DNA of 64,000 nt, taken from positions 20,910-84,909 of the forward strand of contig NZ_LMKA01000002.1 of NCBI RefSeq assembly GCF_001421435.1, written 5' to 3'. Under the pieces are notes generated by a model. That model was given only the letters and a program-made list of their open reading frames with translations. It was not told the origin of the DNA and did no database searches. Of the stretch, positions 52,864 through 62,831 are shown one piece after another. Positions within the stretch are counted from its first letter, which is position 1; each line of letters starts with the position of its first letter. The position numbers and the translations under genes were made by a program. The stretch comes from Chryseobacterium sp. Leaf201. GTDB lineage: Bacteria > Bacteroidota > Bacteroidia > Flavobacteriales > Weeksellaceae.

Positions 52864-55800
52864 ATGGCGAATAAAGGATTTATCATTGTAGAAGGAGCTA
52901 CCGCGTACTGCAGCAGTTCCGTAGCCAATAACTCAAAAGGGACTGCTGTTCCGATGGAAGTAAAAAGCCAGAAAAAAAAACTCGGCAAAAACAAATATTT
53001 CGCCCAAAGCAAGCCTGTGGCTACCTACCTGGATGATAAAGCCGAAAGTTTTGGCGGAGGCAACGGATTTGGCAGCTGCAAAGGCTCAGACGGCAAATCA
53101 TACCCATGCAAAGGAAAATGCAGTCTCAAATACAAAGATTATTATGAAAATGTAGAGTTTAACAAAAGCATGAAAGTCCTGCTGGATATTTCTACAGCTA
53201 CCTGCCCGGGATATGGTGTTCCCGGAAACATTGCATTTGCAACCACCGGACAGGCTAATAATGTTTCGCAGATCGATGTAAAGGAAGCAGACGAATTCTC
53301 TGTAGCCAACACTTCGCCGCAATGGGAAACACCAGGCCCCTCTTCCGCCACAACATCAGTGAACAGTGTGTCAATGACACTCCCGATTCCTGCGGCAAAA
53401 CCAACCGGGACCTATTATTATGTACAGCTGCCTGAAAACCCCTTTGCTCCTTTCTTAAATTCGTTTTCCACAGATAATATTATCCTGAATGCCCAGTTTA
53501 AAGGCGATGCCACAAAAATCATCTGGGCTCTTTTCAAAGGAGAAGATATTAAAGACAAAGTAAAAACTTTTATTGGCTTGGGAAGTGTTTTCAATCAGTC
53601 TTTAAGCAAGACTTTTAACAGCCTTCCGGAAGGGAAATACAGGCTGGAAGCCTACGGAAAAAAACCCGGTGATAAAAACTGTGCGGTTATTATTGAAGTA
53701 GTAAAAGATTTCGTTAAAAAAATTGTTATTCCGGGAGCTTCTACCCTAATCAATATCCCAATACCTGTATCCGTAGAATACAAGCTGAATGCCAATACCG
53801 ACCGGATGAAAATCCTGAACGGAAATACATTTATGCCTCTGGCCAATACAGCGCACTGGCGGATAAAACAGGGCACAACAGTATTATATAACAGTCATTC
53901 CGGAACTGCCTCGCCTCATCTTGTGGGTGTATTAAGAGCTGGAGGAACAGCAACCCTCAGTTTTAAGAATGCCGGAAAATATACCGTAGAAGCATTTACA
54001 GATCCCAATGATCCCAAACCGGAATCTGTGGAAATTAAAATTGAGAATGCATTGGGCGTAATGGGTGTCAGCGGAGAAGCCGGGCTGCTCCGGTCTGTGG
54101 ATATGCTTAAAGTACAGGCTTCAAAATTCAATGTAGCCTATCTTCCGGCCGTAGGGAAAACAGTCCATTGGTACCTTAAAAAAGAAGGAAAAGGAAGAAT
54201 CGCGGCGTTTGAAGGTTCATCCTCTTTCAAAACTGCCATAATCAATAAAAGAGCCGATGCCTTTCTCAGCCAGGATGCACAGCTCTCCACCGGAGATTAT
54301 TTGGGGAAATACGTTCTGGAAGCCTATGCCAGTCCGCTCGGAGCCGGGAAACAGCCTGCATTTACAGGATCTGACACCTTCCATTTTGAGATTATTAAAA
54401 ATGTCATTGATAAATTTACACTTCCGGCAGGAAACATTCCTAAAGGAACAAAAGTAAAATATACAGCCACTGCAAGAATTACAGCACTGGCAGGAAACGA
54501 AGCCATAAAAACAGAAATTCCGCAAGGCGTTACTGACAACGGAGACGGAACGCTTACCTTCAATGAACTCGGAGAATTTACCGTTTTCGCCTATTTAACA
54601 GGCGACAGTACGGATCGTAAAAAAATTGAAACCAAAATAAAAGTTTCCCAACCTGCCGTAAAAAGAGCACTCTGGGCTTATGGAACCGGTGTTAAACGTA
54701 CAGAAACCGGTTTCGGAGAAGATACTTATGGCTTTCTGGAAATTGATGGGCTTCAGAATCAAAATCTGAAAGTAAAAGTATGGGTAAAGGGAGAAGGCGA
54801 TGATTTCTATAAAGAAAAAGATAAATACATGCTGGAGGAAAAAAGTGTAGCGCTTAATAACGAAGGCAAAGCTTCTTTCCTGATTAATACCTCTGAAGAG
54901 TATAAGAAAAAACTGGATGCCGCCATTCCCAAAACAGGTGAAAATCCTACGCCCCGATACCGGCTGGTCTTTACTGTAGAACTGCAGGCAGGTACCTCAA
55001 CAGATGTTGTGCTTCCGGCGGACATTTCAATCGAAGGAATGCGCCCTGTGGTTATAGATGCGGGCACCACCTATCTTGAGGTCCTGGATTCTAATGAAGA
55101 ACTTTCCATTACTTCTGAACAGGAAATTGTTTCCATTATGTTTTCTACAGAAAACGGAAAGGATATACAGCGCGAACAGACTTTTTATGGAAAAACCCAT
55201 AAAATCTGGGTACATACCGTTAATATGACCGAAGAAACATTAAAAGTTGATGTTTTCAAAGAAGTTCCCAAAGAAGGCCTTAACGAAAAAGACCATATTG
55301 TTTATACCCACGAAAGCAAAGAGACCTACAAGGAAGAAAAAACAGGTAAAGACGGACTATTAGAAGTTTCCTTCACCGCCAAAGAAGAATGGAAAAATCC
55401 GCCTAAAAACTTTGATTATTATATTGCACAGGTCTCAAGGCAACTGAAAGATCCCGCCGATCCCAATAAAAAAATCTGGAAAGCTGAAAAAATTCAGGTC
55501 ACCGTAAACAATACCCTTCCGGCTGATCTGGTACGGACTGAAGACATGGAAAAGCTGGGAATCAGAGCCCGTAAAAAAGATGGAACTCCTTTTACACAGG
55601 ATGAAATGCTGGAGCTCAGGAAACAGTTTATCTTCTATGAAGCCGGCTGCCTGAAGGTTTCCCAGAAAGAAACCCCGGAAGCTATTGATAATGATGTAAT
55701 GCCGGTGATGGTGGAAATGGCGGAGGTGAGAAAACAGAAGACCTGTTACTGCAACAGAGACTTTACGGAAACTGAAATGGAAGATCTTATTAAAACAATG

Positions 55801-57057
55801 ACGGGTGGCACTGAAATATGGAAAGGAATTAAAGAAAAATGTGACATTACAGATAAAACAATTAAAAGTTTAACCGCAGAGGTGAATATGATGTTTAAGG
55901 GTAATGGGATTAACCGATGTATGCAAAAGATATCCTTTTTAGCCAATGTTTCAGAAGAAACAGGTTTTTTTGTACAGAGTAAGGAAGAACTTAGCAATAA
56001 TTTATCCAGTAAAAGTACCTACAAGGGAAGAGGTATTCTTCAGATTACAGGAACGGATGATGGAACGGGCTATTATAACAATCCCGGGCCTTATAAAAAC
56101 TATGGAAAAGCCAGATATGCAGATGCAGATAAATTTCTTAATACTAATGCAGACCTTATTTCCTCAAATCTACACCACACTGTAGATGTAGGGGGATGGA
56201 TATTCAACTATAAAGAAGTACCTTCATGGGAACTTAACCCTCATAAGACATATTCTCAAGAGCTTAAAGAAACTTTAGCATGGAAACGCAGTTATTTTAG
56301 TAAGGGCCTTGGAAAAAACCTTAATCAACTGGGACTATTGATGGAACAGGAAGAAGAGAAGTATTTTTTCTTACAGGGAAAAATATTGAATGGATACTCT
56401 CCCTCCCACAGACTTGAGAGACCACCTAATGGATGGGCAGGGCGCAAGAAAGCTTTGCAAAAACTAAAAGTATGGTTTAAGTATGATAAAAATGTTTGTA
56501 ATGGAGAAGAGGTTGTATTACCAAATCTTGAAGGAAGAGCTCCATGGATGGAACTGGTATGGAAAGAAGAAGCAAGAAATCTGGTAGAAACCGGAAGTAA
56601 TAAAGAAATTCAAAAATTCTTTGATGGCACACCTTATGAAAGCCAGATGAAAGATGGTACAAAAAATGAGACAGATATCGCATGGTGTGCAGCATTCATC
56701 AACTGGGTTATGAAACATTACGGATATGAAGGAGTTACAACAGATAAAGGATACGATGCCGTACGAGCTTTAAAATGGGCTACTTGGGCAGAAGGAAAAG
56801 ATTTAGGAAAACCTGTATATGGAGCTATTGCTGTAAAAACAAGATCCGGAGGAGGTCATGTGGGATTTGTAGCAGGCAAAAAAGGAGATAAAGTCGTTAT
56901 ATTAGGAGGAAATCAATCACAAAAACTGTATTGCGTGTCTTATAATACTTCTGACTATTTTGCATATGTAGTCCCTAAAAATTATGAAATTACAGAAGCA
57001 GATTATAACCTGCCTGAATATAAAGGAAATCCAGGAACAAAAGGATCTGAACAATAA
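52864..57057 (+). CDS. PAAR-like (DUF4280) T6SS effector with two peptidoglycan-hydrolase domains
   Basis: A 1397-residue predicted T6SS spike-tip effector. Residues 1 to about 145 form a DUF4280 PAAR-like domain with Cys16, a Cys cluster around CKGSDGK..CKGKC and ATCPGYGVPGNIA. About 175-760 is a chain of Ig-like beta repeats (DKFTLPAGNIPKGTKV and similar). A linker with a CYC motif (Cys961, Cys963) leads into a GH19/lysozyme-like domain (about 970-1190) with the candidate catalytic Glu1032 in SEETG and YKGRGILQITG at 1053-1063. The last 170 residues (from Ala1226) match the TIGR02594/CHAP-type amidase: Cys1275 in WCAAFINWV, His1332 in GGGHVGFV and Asn1350 in LGGNQSQ. No signal peptide, as expected for T6SS cargo. 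The two enzymes would cut the glycan and the stem peptide of prey peptidoglycan. The lipoprotein gene 10 nt downstream is the probable immunity gene. Confidence 0.85.
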   Translation: MANKGFIIVEGATAYCSSSVANNSKGTAVPMEVKSQKKKLGKNKYFAQSKPVATYLDDKAESFGGGNGFGSCKGSDGKSYPCKGKCSLKYKDYYENVEFNKSMKVLLDISTATCPGYGVPGNIAFATTGQANNVSQIDVKEADEFSVANTSPQWETPGPSSATTSVNSVSMTLPIPAAKPTGTYYYVQLPENPFAPFLNSFSTDNIILNAQFKGDATKIIWALFKGEDIKDKVKTFIGLGSVFNQSLSKTFNSLPEGKYRLEAYGKKPGDKNCAVIIEVVKDFVKKIVIPGASTLINIPIPVSVEYKLNANTDRMKILNGNTFMPLANTAHWRIKQGTTVLYNSHSGTASPHLVGVLRAGGTATLSFKNAGKYTVEAFTDPNDPKPESVEIKIENALGVMGVSGEAGLLRSVDMLKVQASKFNVAYLPAVGKTVHWYLKKEGKGRIAAFEGSSSFKTAIINKRADAFLSQDAQLSTGDYLGKYVLEAYASPLGAGKQPAFTGSDTFHFEIIKNVIDKFTLPAGNIPKGTKVKYTATARITALAGNEAIKTEIPQGVTDNGDGTLTFNELGEFTVFAYLTGDSTDRKKIETKIKVSQPAVKRALWAYGTGVKRTETGFGEDTYGFLEIDGLQNQNLKVKVWVKGEGDDFYKEKDKYMLEEKSVALNNEGKASFLINTSEEYKKKLDAAIPKTGENPTPRYRLVFTVELQAGTSTDVVLPADISIEGMRPVVIDAGTTYLEVLDSNEELSITSEQEIVSIMFSTENGKDIQREQTFYGKTHKIWVHTVNMTEETLKVDVFKEVPKEGLNEKDHIVYTHESKETYKEEKTGKDGLLEVSFTAKEEWKNPPKNFDYYIAQVSRQLKDPADPNKKIWKAEKIQVTVNNTLPADLVRTEDMEKLGIRARKKDGTPFTQDEMLELRKQFIFYEAGCLKVSQKETPEAIDNDVMPVMVEMAEVRKQKTCYCNRDFTETEMEDLIKTMTGGTEIWKGIKEKCDITDKTIKSLTAEVNMMFKGNGINRCMQKISFLANVSEETGFFVQSKEELSNNLSSKSTYKGRGILQITGTDDGTGYYNNPGPYKNYGKARYADADKFLNTNADLISSNLHHTVDVGGWIFNYKEVPSWELNPHKTYSQELKETLAWKRSYFSKGLGKNLNQLGLLMEQEEEKYFFLQGKILNGYSPSHRLERPPNGWAGRKKALQKLKVWFKYDKNVCNGEEVVLPNLEGRAPWMELVWKEEARNLVETGSNKEIQKFFDGTPYESQMKDGTKNETDIAWCAAFINWVMKHYGYEGVTTDKGYDAVRALKWATWAEGKDLGKPVYGAIAVKTRSGGGHVGFVAGKKGDKVVILGGNQSQKLYCVSYNTSDYFAYVVPKNYEITEADYNLPEYKGNPGTKGSEQ

Positions 57058-57067
57058 AATAATTAAA

Positions 57068-58345
57068 ATGGAAAATAGATTTTTAATCGGCTTACTTTTT
57101 ATCTTATCATTTTTGGGTTCATGCCAGGAAAAAAAGGCCAGCAATACAAATATCCAACAAAGCACGAATAGTTTAAAACCTAATCAAGACATTAATACCA
57201 TGCTGAAAAAACAATTAGAGTACGGAAAACCGTCCTTTGACAATCCGTATCAGTATTCAGAAAAAGATTTGGAGGTAACGGTAACTATGTTAAGCCAGAT
57301 TCTTACAGACAATGGCTATAAACCGGTTAGTAATGAGCAATTCAATACCAAAATAAAACAGATATTCAACAGGATGATTGATCCAAAATCAGCCAGCAAT
57401 TTTCTATACGTTAATTTTTTAAATCAATGTGACCGGTCTTCTAATTATACCCCTAATGATGCAGAAAATAACGGAACATTCATAATAAAGAATCTAAACT
57501 TCATTACTGATCTCTACCCCATTCCATATATTATTGATTATCAGAAATCATATAATGAGGCAGCACAGGAGGAGGATGCGTCTTCAAAAACCTATAAGGA
57601 TGCAAATGGTAATGAAGTGAAAAAATATTTATGGAAAGATATTTCCAATCTTAAAGAACAACGCAAAAAAAACATCCAGACATTAACAGCCCGCAATATG
57701 TATCTGTTCAATGATAGCAAAGCCCAATATAAATGGCTTATCCTCAATGACCAATATTTCATGGAAAAATTGGTTAAAACTTTTGGATATACTGAAGATT
57801 CAGAACTGCTGAAATGGGTAATTGAAAAAACTAAATTTGACAAAAATAATCCATCAGACTATGGCAAATTATTCTGGACAAAAGAGTGCGATGGAAATGT
57901 AAGATTACATGCCAACACATTTAAATTATTGCAAAAATTATATATCCCGAATGATCCTTCAGAAAACAGATTTATTCTGGATCATATTAAAGATTATTTA
58001 GAATATTTAGGGAATAAAGAAACATCTCAGAACGAGAATCTGACACCAGTAGAAAGAACAAAAATAATGTCAAATCTGGCTTATTTTGTAGAACAGTATA
58101 AATATGATCCGAAATTTGATGAAGATAATAAAATGATGGGGAGACTGCGTTTTTTCTTAGATGATCAAGATGTAGAGATTTTGAAAAAGAATAATTACTT
58201 CGGGCTCCCAAAATTCAAAGAATGGTGGGACAATGCAGATTATGATGAATATTTTGTAACGGAGTGTGAATATGAAGGATCCTGTGGTTCAGGCTATCAA
58301 CCTATGAACTATACAGAATGGCGAAAACAAAATCCTAAGAAATAA
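57068..58345 (+). CDS. Probable immunity lipoprotein for the DUF4280 effector
   Basis: About 425 residues from ATG 57068, where a lipoprotein signal peptide begins (MENRFLIGLLFILSFLGSC, Cys 19). An in-frame start at 56984 lies inside the effector gene and would bury the signal, so I reject it. The mature protein is highly charged and largely helical, with several W/Y-rich segments (EDSELLKWVIEKTKF, KFKEWWDNADYDEYF) and a Cys pair near the end (ECEYEGSCG). I do not recognise a family. It is 10 nt after a predicted peptidoglycan-degrading effector and is exported to the periplasm, where such an effector acts, which fits immunity. The DNA looks AT-richer than the upstream module. Confidence 0.78.
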   Translation: MENRFLIGLLFILSFLGSCQEKKASNTNIQQSTNSLKPNQDINTMLKKQLEYGKPSFDNPYQYSEKDLEVTVTMLSQILTDNGYKPVSNEQFNTKIKQIFNRMIDPKSASNFLYVNFLNQCDRSSNYTPNDAENNGTFIIKNLNFITDLYPIPYIIDYQKSYNEAAQEEDASSKTYKDANGNEVKKYLWKDISNLKEQRKKNIQTLTARNMYLFNDSKAQYKWLILNDQYFMEKLVKTFGYTEDSELLKWVIEKTKFDKNNPSDYGKLFWTKECDGNVRLHANTFKLLQKLYIPNDPSENRFILDHIKDYLEYLGNKETSQNENLTPVERTKIMSNLAYFVEQYKYDPKFDEDNKMMGRLRFFLDDQDVEILKKNNYFGLPKFKEWWDNADYDEYFVTECEYEGSCGSGYQPMNYTEWRKQNPKK

Positions 58346-58495
58346 TCTCAAAGCATACTCAAAGATATAAAACCTGAATTGCTTTATTTTTAAAACAGAA
58401 ATTTTCTTTAACCTTCTCATTGTTACTGAAAGTACACTGTATATTGTGCAATCTACTGCATTATGTTTTTGTTAATGCATCTCATTAATAATGCT

Positions 58496-58503
58496 TAAAT
58501 TTG
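58496..58503 (+). promoter_or_regulatory. -7 box for rocD
   Basis: TAAATTTG on the plus strand. Its last bases form the TTG at 58501 that could be mistaken for a start; the ATG at 58522 is preferred. Confidence 0.6.
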
Positions 58504-58521
58504 CGGAAAAGCAAAAAGAAT

Positions 58522-59772
58522 ATGTCAGCAGTAGAATTAACAGAAAAAAACTCACAGTACTTCATTGATCTTGAAGATAAGCACGGCGCACACAATTACC
58601 ACCCCCTTCCCGTAGTTTTAGACAGAGGAGAAGGTGTTTTCGTATGGGATGTGGAAGGTAAGAAGTATTATGATTTTCTTTCAGCATATTCTGCGGTAAA
58701 CCAGGGACATTCTCATCCGAAGATTGTAGAAGCTCTGGTAAGCCAGGCTAAAAAATTAGCTTTGACATCAAGAGCGTTTTACAACTCAAATCTGGGAGAA
58801 TACGAACAGAAAATCACTACCCTGTTCGGCTTTGATAAAGTTCTGCCTATGAATTCAGGAGCGGAAGCCGTAGAAACGGCCGTAAAATTAGCCCGGAAAT
58901 GGAGCTATGAAATTAAAGGAATTTCAGAAAATGCAGCAAAAATTATTGTCTGCGAAAATAATTTCCACGGAAGAACCACAACAATTGTTTCTTTTTCCAA
59001 TGATCCGGATGCCAACCAGAATTACGGGCCTTTCACACCGGGTTTTATTAAAATTCCATATAATGACACTGCAGCTTTAGAAGAAATTTTAAACAGGGAA
59101 GCCGGAAATATTGCTGCCTTTTTGGTAGAACCGATCCAGGGTGAAGCTGGGGTTTATGTTCCTGATGAAGGTTTCCTGAAAAATGCTTCTGAAATCTGTA
59201 AAAAACATAATGTCCTGTTCATTGCAGATGAAGTGCAGACGGGAATTGCAAGGACGGGGAAATTAATTGCCTGTCATCACGAAGAGGTTCAGCCGGACAT
59301 TCTTATCTTAGGAAAAGCCCTTTCGGGAGGAATGTATCCTGTTTCAGCGGTCCTGGCCAACAATGAAATCATGAATGTTATCAAGCCCGGACAGCACGGT
59401 TCCACTTTTGGAGGAAACCCGATTGCCTGTGCCGTAGCCGTAGCTGCTTTGGATGTTGTAGAAGAAGAAAAACTTTCTGAAAGAGCTGAAGAATTAGGTA
59501 AGTTATTCAGATCGGAGATTGAAAAAATTATTGAGAAAAGCTCCCTGATCACAAAAGTGAGAGGAAAAGGCCTATTAAATGCCATTCTAATTAATGATTC
59601 ACCCGAAAGTTCCACAGCATGGAACCTTTGCCTTCAATTAAAGGAAAACGGCCTTCTGGCCAAACCGACCCACGGAAATATCATCAGATTGGCTCCGCCG
59701 TTGGTTATCACAGAAGAACAGCTGATGGATTGTGTGAGGATTATTGAGAAAACCATCACCGAATACAAATAG
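58522..59772 (+). CDS. rocD: Ornithine--oxo-acid transaminase
   Basis: About 416 residues from ATG 58522 ([10 protein letters not shown]); the TTG at 58501 lies in the promoter box. PLP-dependent class III aminotransferase that converts ornithine and 2-oxoglutarate to glutamate semialdehyde and glutamate, linking arginine breakdown to proline. Motifs: [64 protein letters not shown], the PLP lysine in [16 protein letters not shown], and [15 protein letters not shown]. These favour RocD over ArgD or GabT. Monocistronic. Confidence 0.94.
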   Translation: MSAVELTEKNSQYFIDLEDKHGAHNYHPLPVVLDRGEGVFVWDVEGKKYYDFLSAYSAVNQGHSHPKIVEALVSQAKKLALTSRAFYNSNLGEYEQKITTLFGFDKVLPMNSGAEAVETAVKLARKWSYEIKGISENAAKIIVCENNFHGRTTTIVSFSNDPDANQNYGPFTPGFIKIPYNDTAALEEILNREAGNIAAFLVEPIQGEAGVYVPDEGFLKNASEICKKHNVLFIADEVQTGIARTGKLIACHHEEVQPDILILGKALSGGMYPVSAVLANNEIMNVIKPGQHGSTFGGNPIACAVAVAALDVVEEEKLSERAEELGKLFRSEIEKIIEKSSLITKVRGKGLLNAILINDSPESSTAWNLCLQLKENGLLAKPTHGNIIRLAPPLVITEEQLMDCVRIIEKTITEYK

Positions 59773-59903
59773 AATTTAATAAATATAAAAGATAGTACAG
59801 CATGGTGAAAACCATGCTTTTTATTTAAACTGCTGACATAAAGCAATTTTTCTTAAAGATACTTCGTAAAAACCAGCTAAATCTTTATGTAAAAATTAAA
59901 ACT

Positions 59904-59911
59904 TATCTTTG
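59904..59911 (+). promoter_or_regulatory. -7 box for the glycosyltransferase operon
   Basis: TATCTTTG on the plus strand, 16 nt before the ATG at 59928. It heads the four glycosyltransferase genes. Confidence 0.55.
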
Positions 59912-59927
59912 GACTATAAAATTTGTG

Positions 59928-60674
59928 ATGAATATAAGTGGGTTGATCATAACTTATAATGAAGAAAAAAACATTCAGCAGGTTCTTGAATGCTTCGGTT
60001 TATGTGATGAAATTATTGTAATCGATTCTTTCAGTACAGATAAAACCGTTGAAATTGCAAAAACTTTCCCAAATGTAAAAGTGGTTCAAAATAAGTTTGA
60101 AGATTTTACCAAGCAGAGAAATTTAGCTTTGGATGAGGCTAAAAATGATTGGGTGCTGTTTTTAGATGCGGATGAAAGAATCACGCCTCCATTAAAACAG
60201 GAAATTATTGACGAGTTTAAAAAACCGGAGCAGAAGGATGCTTATTATTTCTACAGAAAATTTTATTTTGCCCAAAAGCCAATTCACTATTCAGGAACGC
60301 AAACTGACAAAAATTTCAGGCTTTTCCGGAAGTCCAAGGCACGCTATACACCAGATAAAAAAGTACATGAAACCCTGAATGTAAAGGGTTCGGTGGGAGA
60401 ACTTACCAATAAGCTTCTTCATTATTCAGTATCAGATTATGAATCTTATAAACAGAAAATGATTCATTATGGTGTTTTAAAAGGGCAGGAACTTTCCTTA
60501 AAGGGAAAGAAATTCAATATTTTCGTACAATATTCAAAGACCGCTTTTAAATTCTTTAAGGCATATATTTTGCGTTTAGGAATCTTAGACGGCAAAGAAG
60601 GCTGCCAGCTTTCTTATCTGCAGTCATTAAGTGTTTTTGAGACCTATGAATCATTAAAAAAAGAGCAAAATTAA
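59928..60674 (+). CDS. Family 2 glycosyltransferase (WaaE-like)
   Basis: About 248 residues from ATG 59928 (a GTG directly before it at 59925 is also in frame). GT-A fold with SGLIITYNEEKNIQQVLE, DSFSTDKTVEIA, QRNLALDEA, and the metal-binding LFLDADERI. The C-terminal FRLFRKSKARYTPDKKVHETL is typical of the WaaE/KdtX-like group that adds hexoses to LPS core or O-antigen. The acceptor is not readable. First of four co-directional glycosyltransferase genes, 4 nt before the next. Confidence 0.9.
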   Translation: MNISGLIITYNEEKNIQQVLECFGLCDEIIVIDSFSTDKTVEIAKTFPNVKVVQNKFEDFTKQRNLALDEAKNDWVLFLDADERITPPLKQEIIDEFKKPEQKDAYYFYRKFYFAQKPIHYSGTQTDKNFRLFRKSKARYTPDKKVHETLNVKGSVGELTNKLLHYSVSDYESYKQKMIHYGVLKGQELSLKGKKFNIFVQYSKTAFKFFKAYILRLGILDGKEGCQLSYLQSLSVFETYESLKKEQN

Positions 60675-60678
60675 CGGG

Positions 60679-61656
60679 ATGAAAATTTGTGTTATCAGTT
60701 ATGATTTTTGGGGTTATGATCAATATATCGTTGAGACCTTACGGACCAAACATATTGATGCCCACCACATTAAAATAGCTGATGTAACCTATGCTGATTT
60801 TAGTGAAAGGGCTGCCAATGCGGTAAGTAAAATATTTTTAAACAAAAATATAAAAGCAGAAAAACGACAGAAATTTGTTTTGGATTCCCTGGAGAAATTA
60901 GGATATCAGGATCAGATCCTGGTATTGAATCCTGACACATTTGATTTGTCCACTTTAAAACAGATAAGAAAATGTTCAGACCGTTTAATCACCTATCTTT
61001 ATGACAGCCTCGACAGGATTCCGGTAGATCAGAGTAAGCTGGAACTTTTTGACAAAATTTTCTCTTTCGATATCCTTGATATACAGCGATACGGATTTGA
61101 AAAACTGACCAATTATATTTATCTCCCTCACCTTTCCTGTAATATACAAAATCCGGAAACAGATCTTTTTTATATTACTTCTTATGACCATAAAAGAGTT
61201 GCATTTATTAAATTGCTCACAAAGCGGCTCCTTGAATTACATCTGAAATTTCAGATCATGGTAATCGGTAAAAAGGGCTGGAAACATCAGCTTAAAAACC
61301 TTTTTATGACTGTTCCGGAAAATCTTAATATCCTGTTCAGTGTAAAAAAAATAAGTCACAAAAAGCTTCCCGAATATTATAAAAATTCACGGGTTTTACT
61401 TGATCTCACCCGTGAAAACCAATACGGACTAAGCTTCAGGATTTTTGAAGCTATGGCAATGGAGAAAAAAATCATTACAGATAATAAAATGATTAAAAAC
61501 TATGATTTTTATAATCCAAATAATATTTTAGTGTTGGATAAAACCTGCAGCAATCTGAACCGGTCTTTTTTTGAATCGTCTTACGAAAAGATTCCGGATA
61601 TAATTTATAATAATTATACATTAGATTCCTGGACAAAGAAAATCTTTCAGCTGTAA
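60679..61656 (+). CDS. Glycosyltransferase-like protein (CgeB type)
   Basis: A 325-residue soluble GT-B-like protein. The N-terminal KICVISYDFWGYDQYIVETL and the YDSLDRIP region are followed by a C-terminal nucleotide-binding half with the acidic REN..FRIFEAMAMEKKIIT segment seen in CgeB/family-4-like glycosyltransferases. Sequence drift from standard GT4 motifs is considerable, so the assignment is at fold level. Its stop overlaps the next start by one base. Confidence 0.75.
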   Translation: MKICVISYDFWGYDQYIVETLRTKHIDAHHIKIADVTYADFSERAANAVSKIFLNKNIKAEKRQKFVLDSLEKLGYQDQILVLNPDTFDLSTLKQIRKCSDRLITYLYDSLDRIPVDQSKLELFDKIFSFDILDIQRYGFEKLTNYIYLPHLSCNIQNPETDLFYITSYDHKRVAFIKLLTKRLLELHLKFQIMVIGKKGWKHQLKNLFMTVPENLNILFSVKKISHKKLPEYYKNSRVLLDLTRENQYGLSFRIFEAMAMEKKIITDNKMIKNYDFYNPNNILVLDKTCSNLNRSFFESSYEKIPDIIYNNYTLDSWTKKIFQL

Positions 61657-62831
61657 TGAAAAACATTCTTATAGTAACAAAAGAGTATAAACATCCTTCT
61701 TTACCAAAAGTTGGAGGGACCGGCATTTTTTATAAGAATCTATGTGCAAAATTAAATGATAGCGGACTAAGTGTCAAGGTTTTTCTTATTACCAATAATA
61801 AATATCAAATAGAGGATGAGAATGTAGAAATATATGCTATAAAGGATATTTTCAAATCTAATTTTGCTTTAGAATTTATCAGATCTATTTCCGGAAAAAT
61901 TGGCTTATTAAATTCACTTCATAATAAGATATATTTATTAGAAAAAAGAATCATAAAAAAAAAATTAGGTAAATGGATAAAAATTAATAATTATAACTTC
62001 GATATAATTGAAACTCATGATTTTGATGGATTAGCACTTTCTCTTCCAGATAATATTCCTCATATTATACGTTGTCATGGATCTTGGACTATTTTGAAAA
62101 AATATTTTGGCTACCAAAATGTCCAGTCAGGAAGAATTTTTTGCGAGAAGCAAGCTTTTAAAAATTCTAAAAACATCATCACCGTTTCAAAATATAGTCA
62201 GAAATTAAATTATGAAACTTTTAATGTATATTCTAAAACTATCCATAATGGAATCAATGTTCAGGATTTTACGCCTGACAATACAAAAATTATAGAGCAT
62301 TCTATTTTTTTTGTCGGTACCGCTTCAAAAGAAAAGGGGTTTTATACTGCACTAGAAACATTCAGATCTATTTTAGAAAAAGAACCTCAGACTACTTTTC
62401 ATATAATAGGAAATATGACTAAACAGGCAGAAAAGACGCTTGCTTTATTAGATCAAAACATCCGAACACAGATTATATTCTATAATTATTTAGAAAAAAA
62501 TGAGATTATTGAGAAAATCAGGAAAGCCCATGTTTTACTGTATCCTTCGGAAGGAGAAACTTTTGGGCTTGCACTATGTGAGGCAATGGCATTGAGAAAG
62601 CCTGTTATCTGCTCAGGTATTGAGGCTTTTCAGGAAATTATTCAGCATCAGAAGAATGGTATTATTGCTTCTACTAAAAATGATTTTATAGATGCTGTAG
62701 AGATGATATTTTCAGATAATATATTGTCAGAAAAAATAAGCAGCAATGCTGAGAATACCATAAAAACAACCTATAATTTAGAAAGTACAGTATTTCACAC
62801 AATTAATTATTATAATGAATTACTTAAATAA
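61656..62831 (+). CDS. Family 4 glycosyltransferase
   Basis: A 391-residue GT-B glycosyltransferase. The N-terminal VGGTGIFYKNL sugar-acceptor loop and the GNIRCHGSW-like HIIRCHGSW segment are followed by HNGINVQDFTP. The nucleotide-sugar site is FVGTASKEKGFYTALE and the GT4 EX7E region YPSEGETFGLALCEAMALRKPVI. The DNA is noticeably AT-rich. It overlaps the next gene by 17 bp, pointing to coupled translation in a surface-glycan locus. Confidence 0.9.
   Translation: MKNILIVTKEYKHPSLPKVGGTGIFYKNLCAKLNDSGLSVKVFLITNNKYQIEDENVEIYAIKDIFKSNFALEFIRSISGKIGLLNSLHNKIYLLEKRIIKKKLGKWIKINNYNFDIIETHDFDGLALSLPDNIPHIIRCHGSWTILKKYFGYQNVQSGRIFCEKQAFKNSKNIITVSKYSQKLNYETFNVYSKTIHNGINVQDFTPDNTKIIEHSIFFVGTASKEKGFYTALETFRSILEKEPQTTFHIIGNMTKQAEKTLALLDQNIRTQIIFYNYLEKNEIIEKIRKAHVLLYPSEGETFGLALCEAMALRKPVICSGIEAFQEIIQHQKNGIIASTKNDFIDAVEMIFSDNILSEKISSNAENTIKTTYNLESTVFHTINYYNELLK

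Noticed and set aside
56984..57067. Upstream start that would extend the immunity lipoprotein by 28 residues
   Set aside because: It lies within the effector coding sequence and would destroy the lipoprotein signal peptide that starts at 57068.
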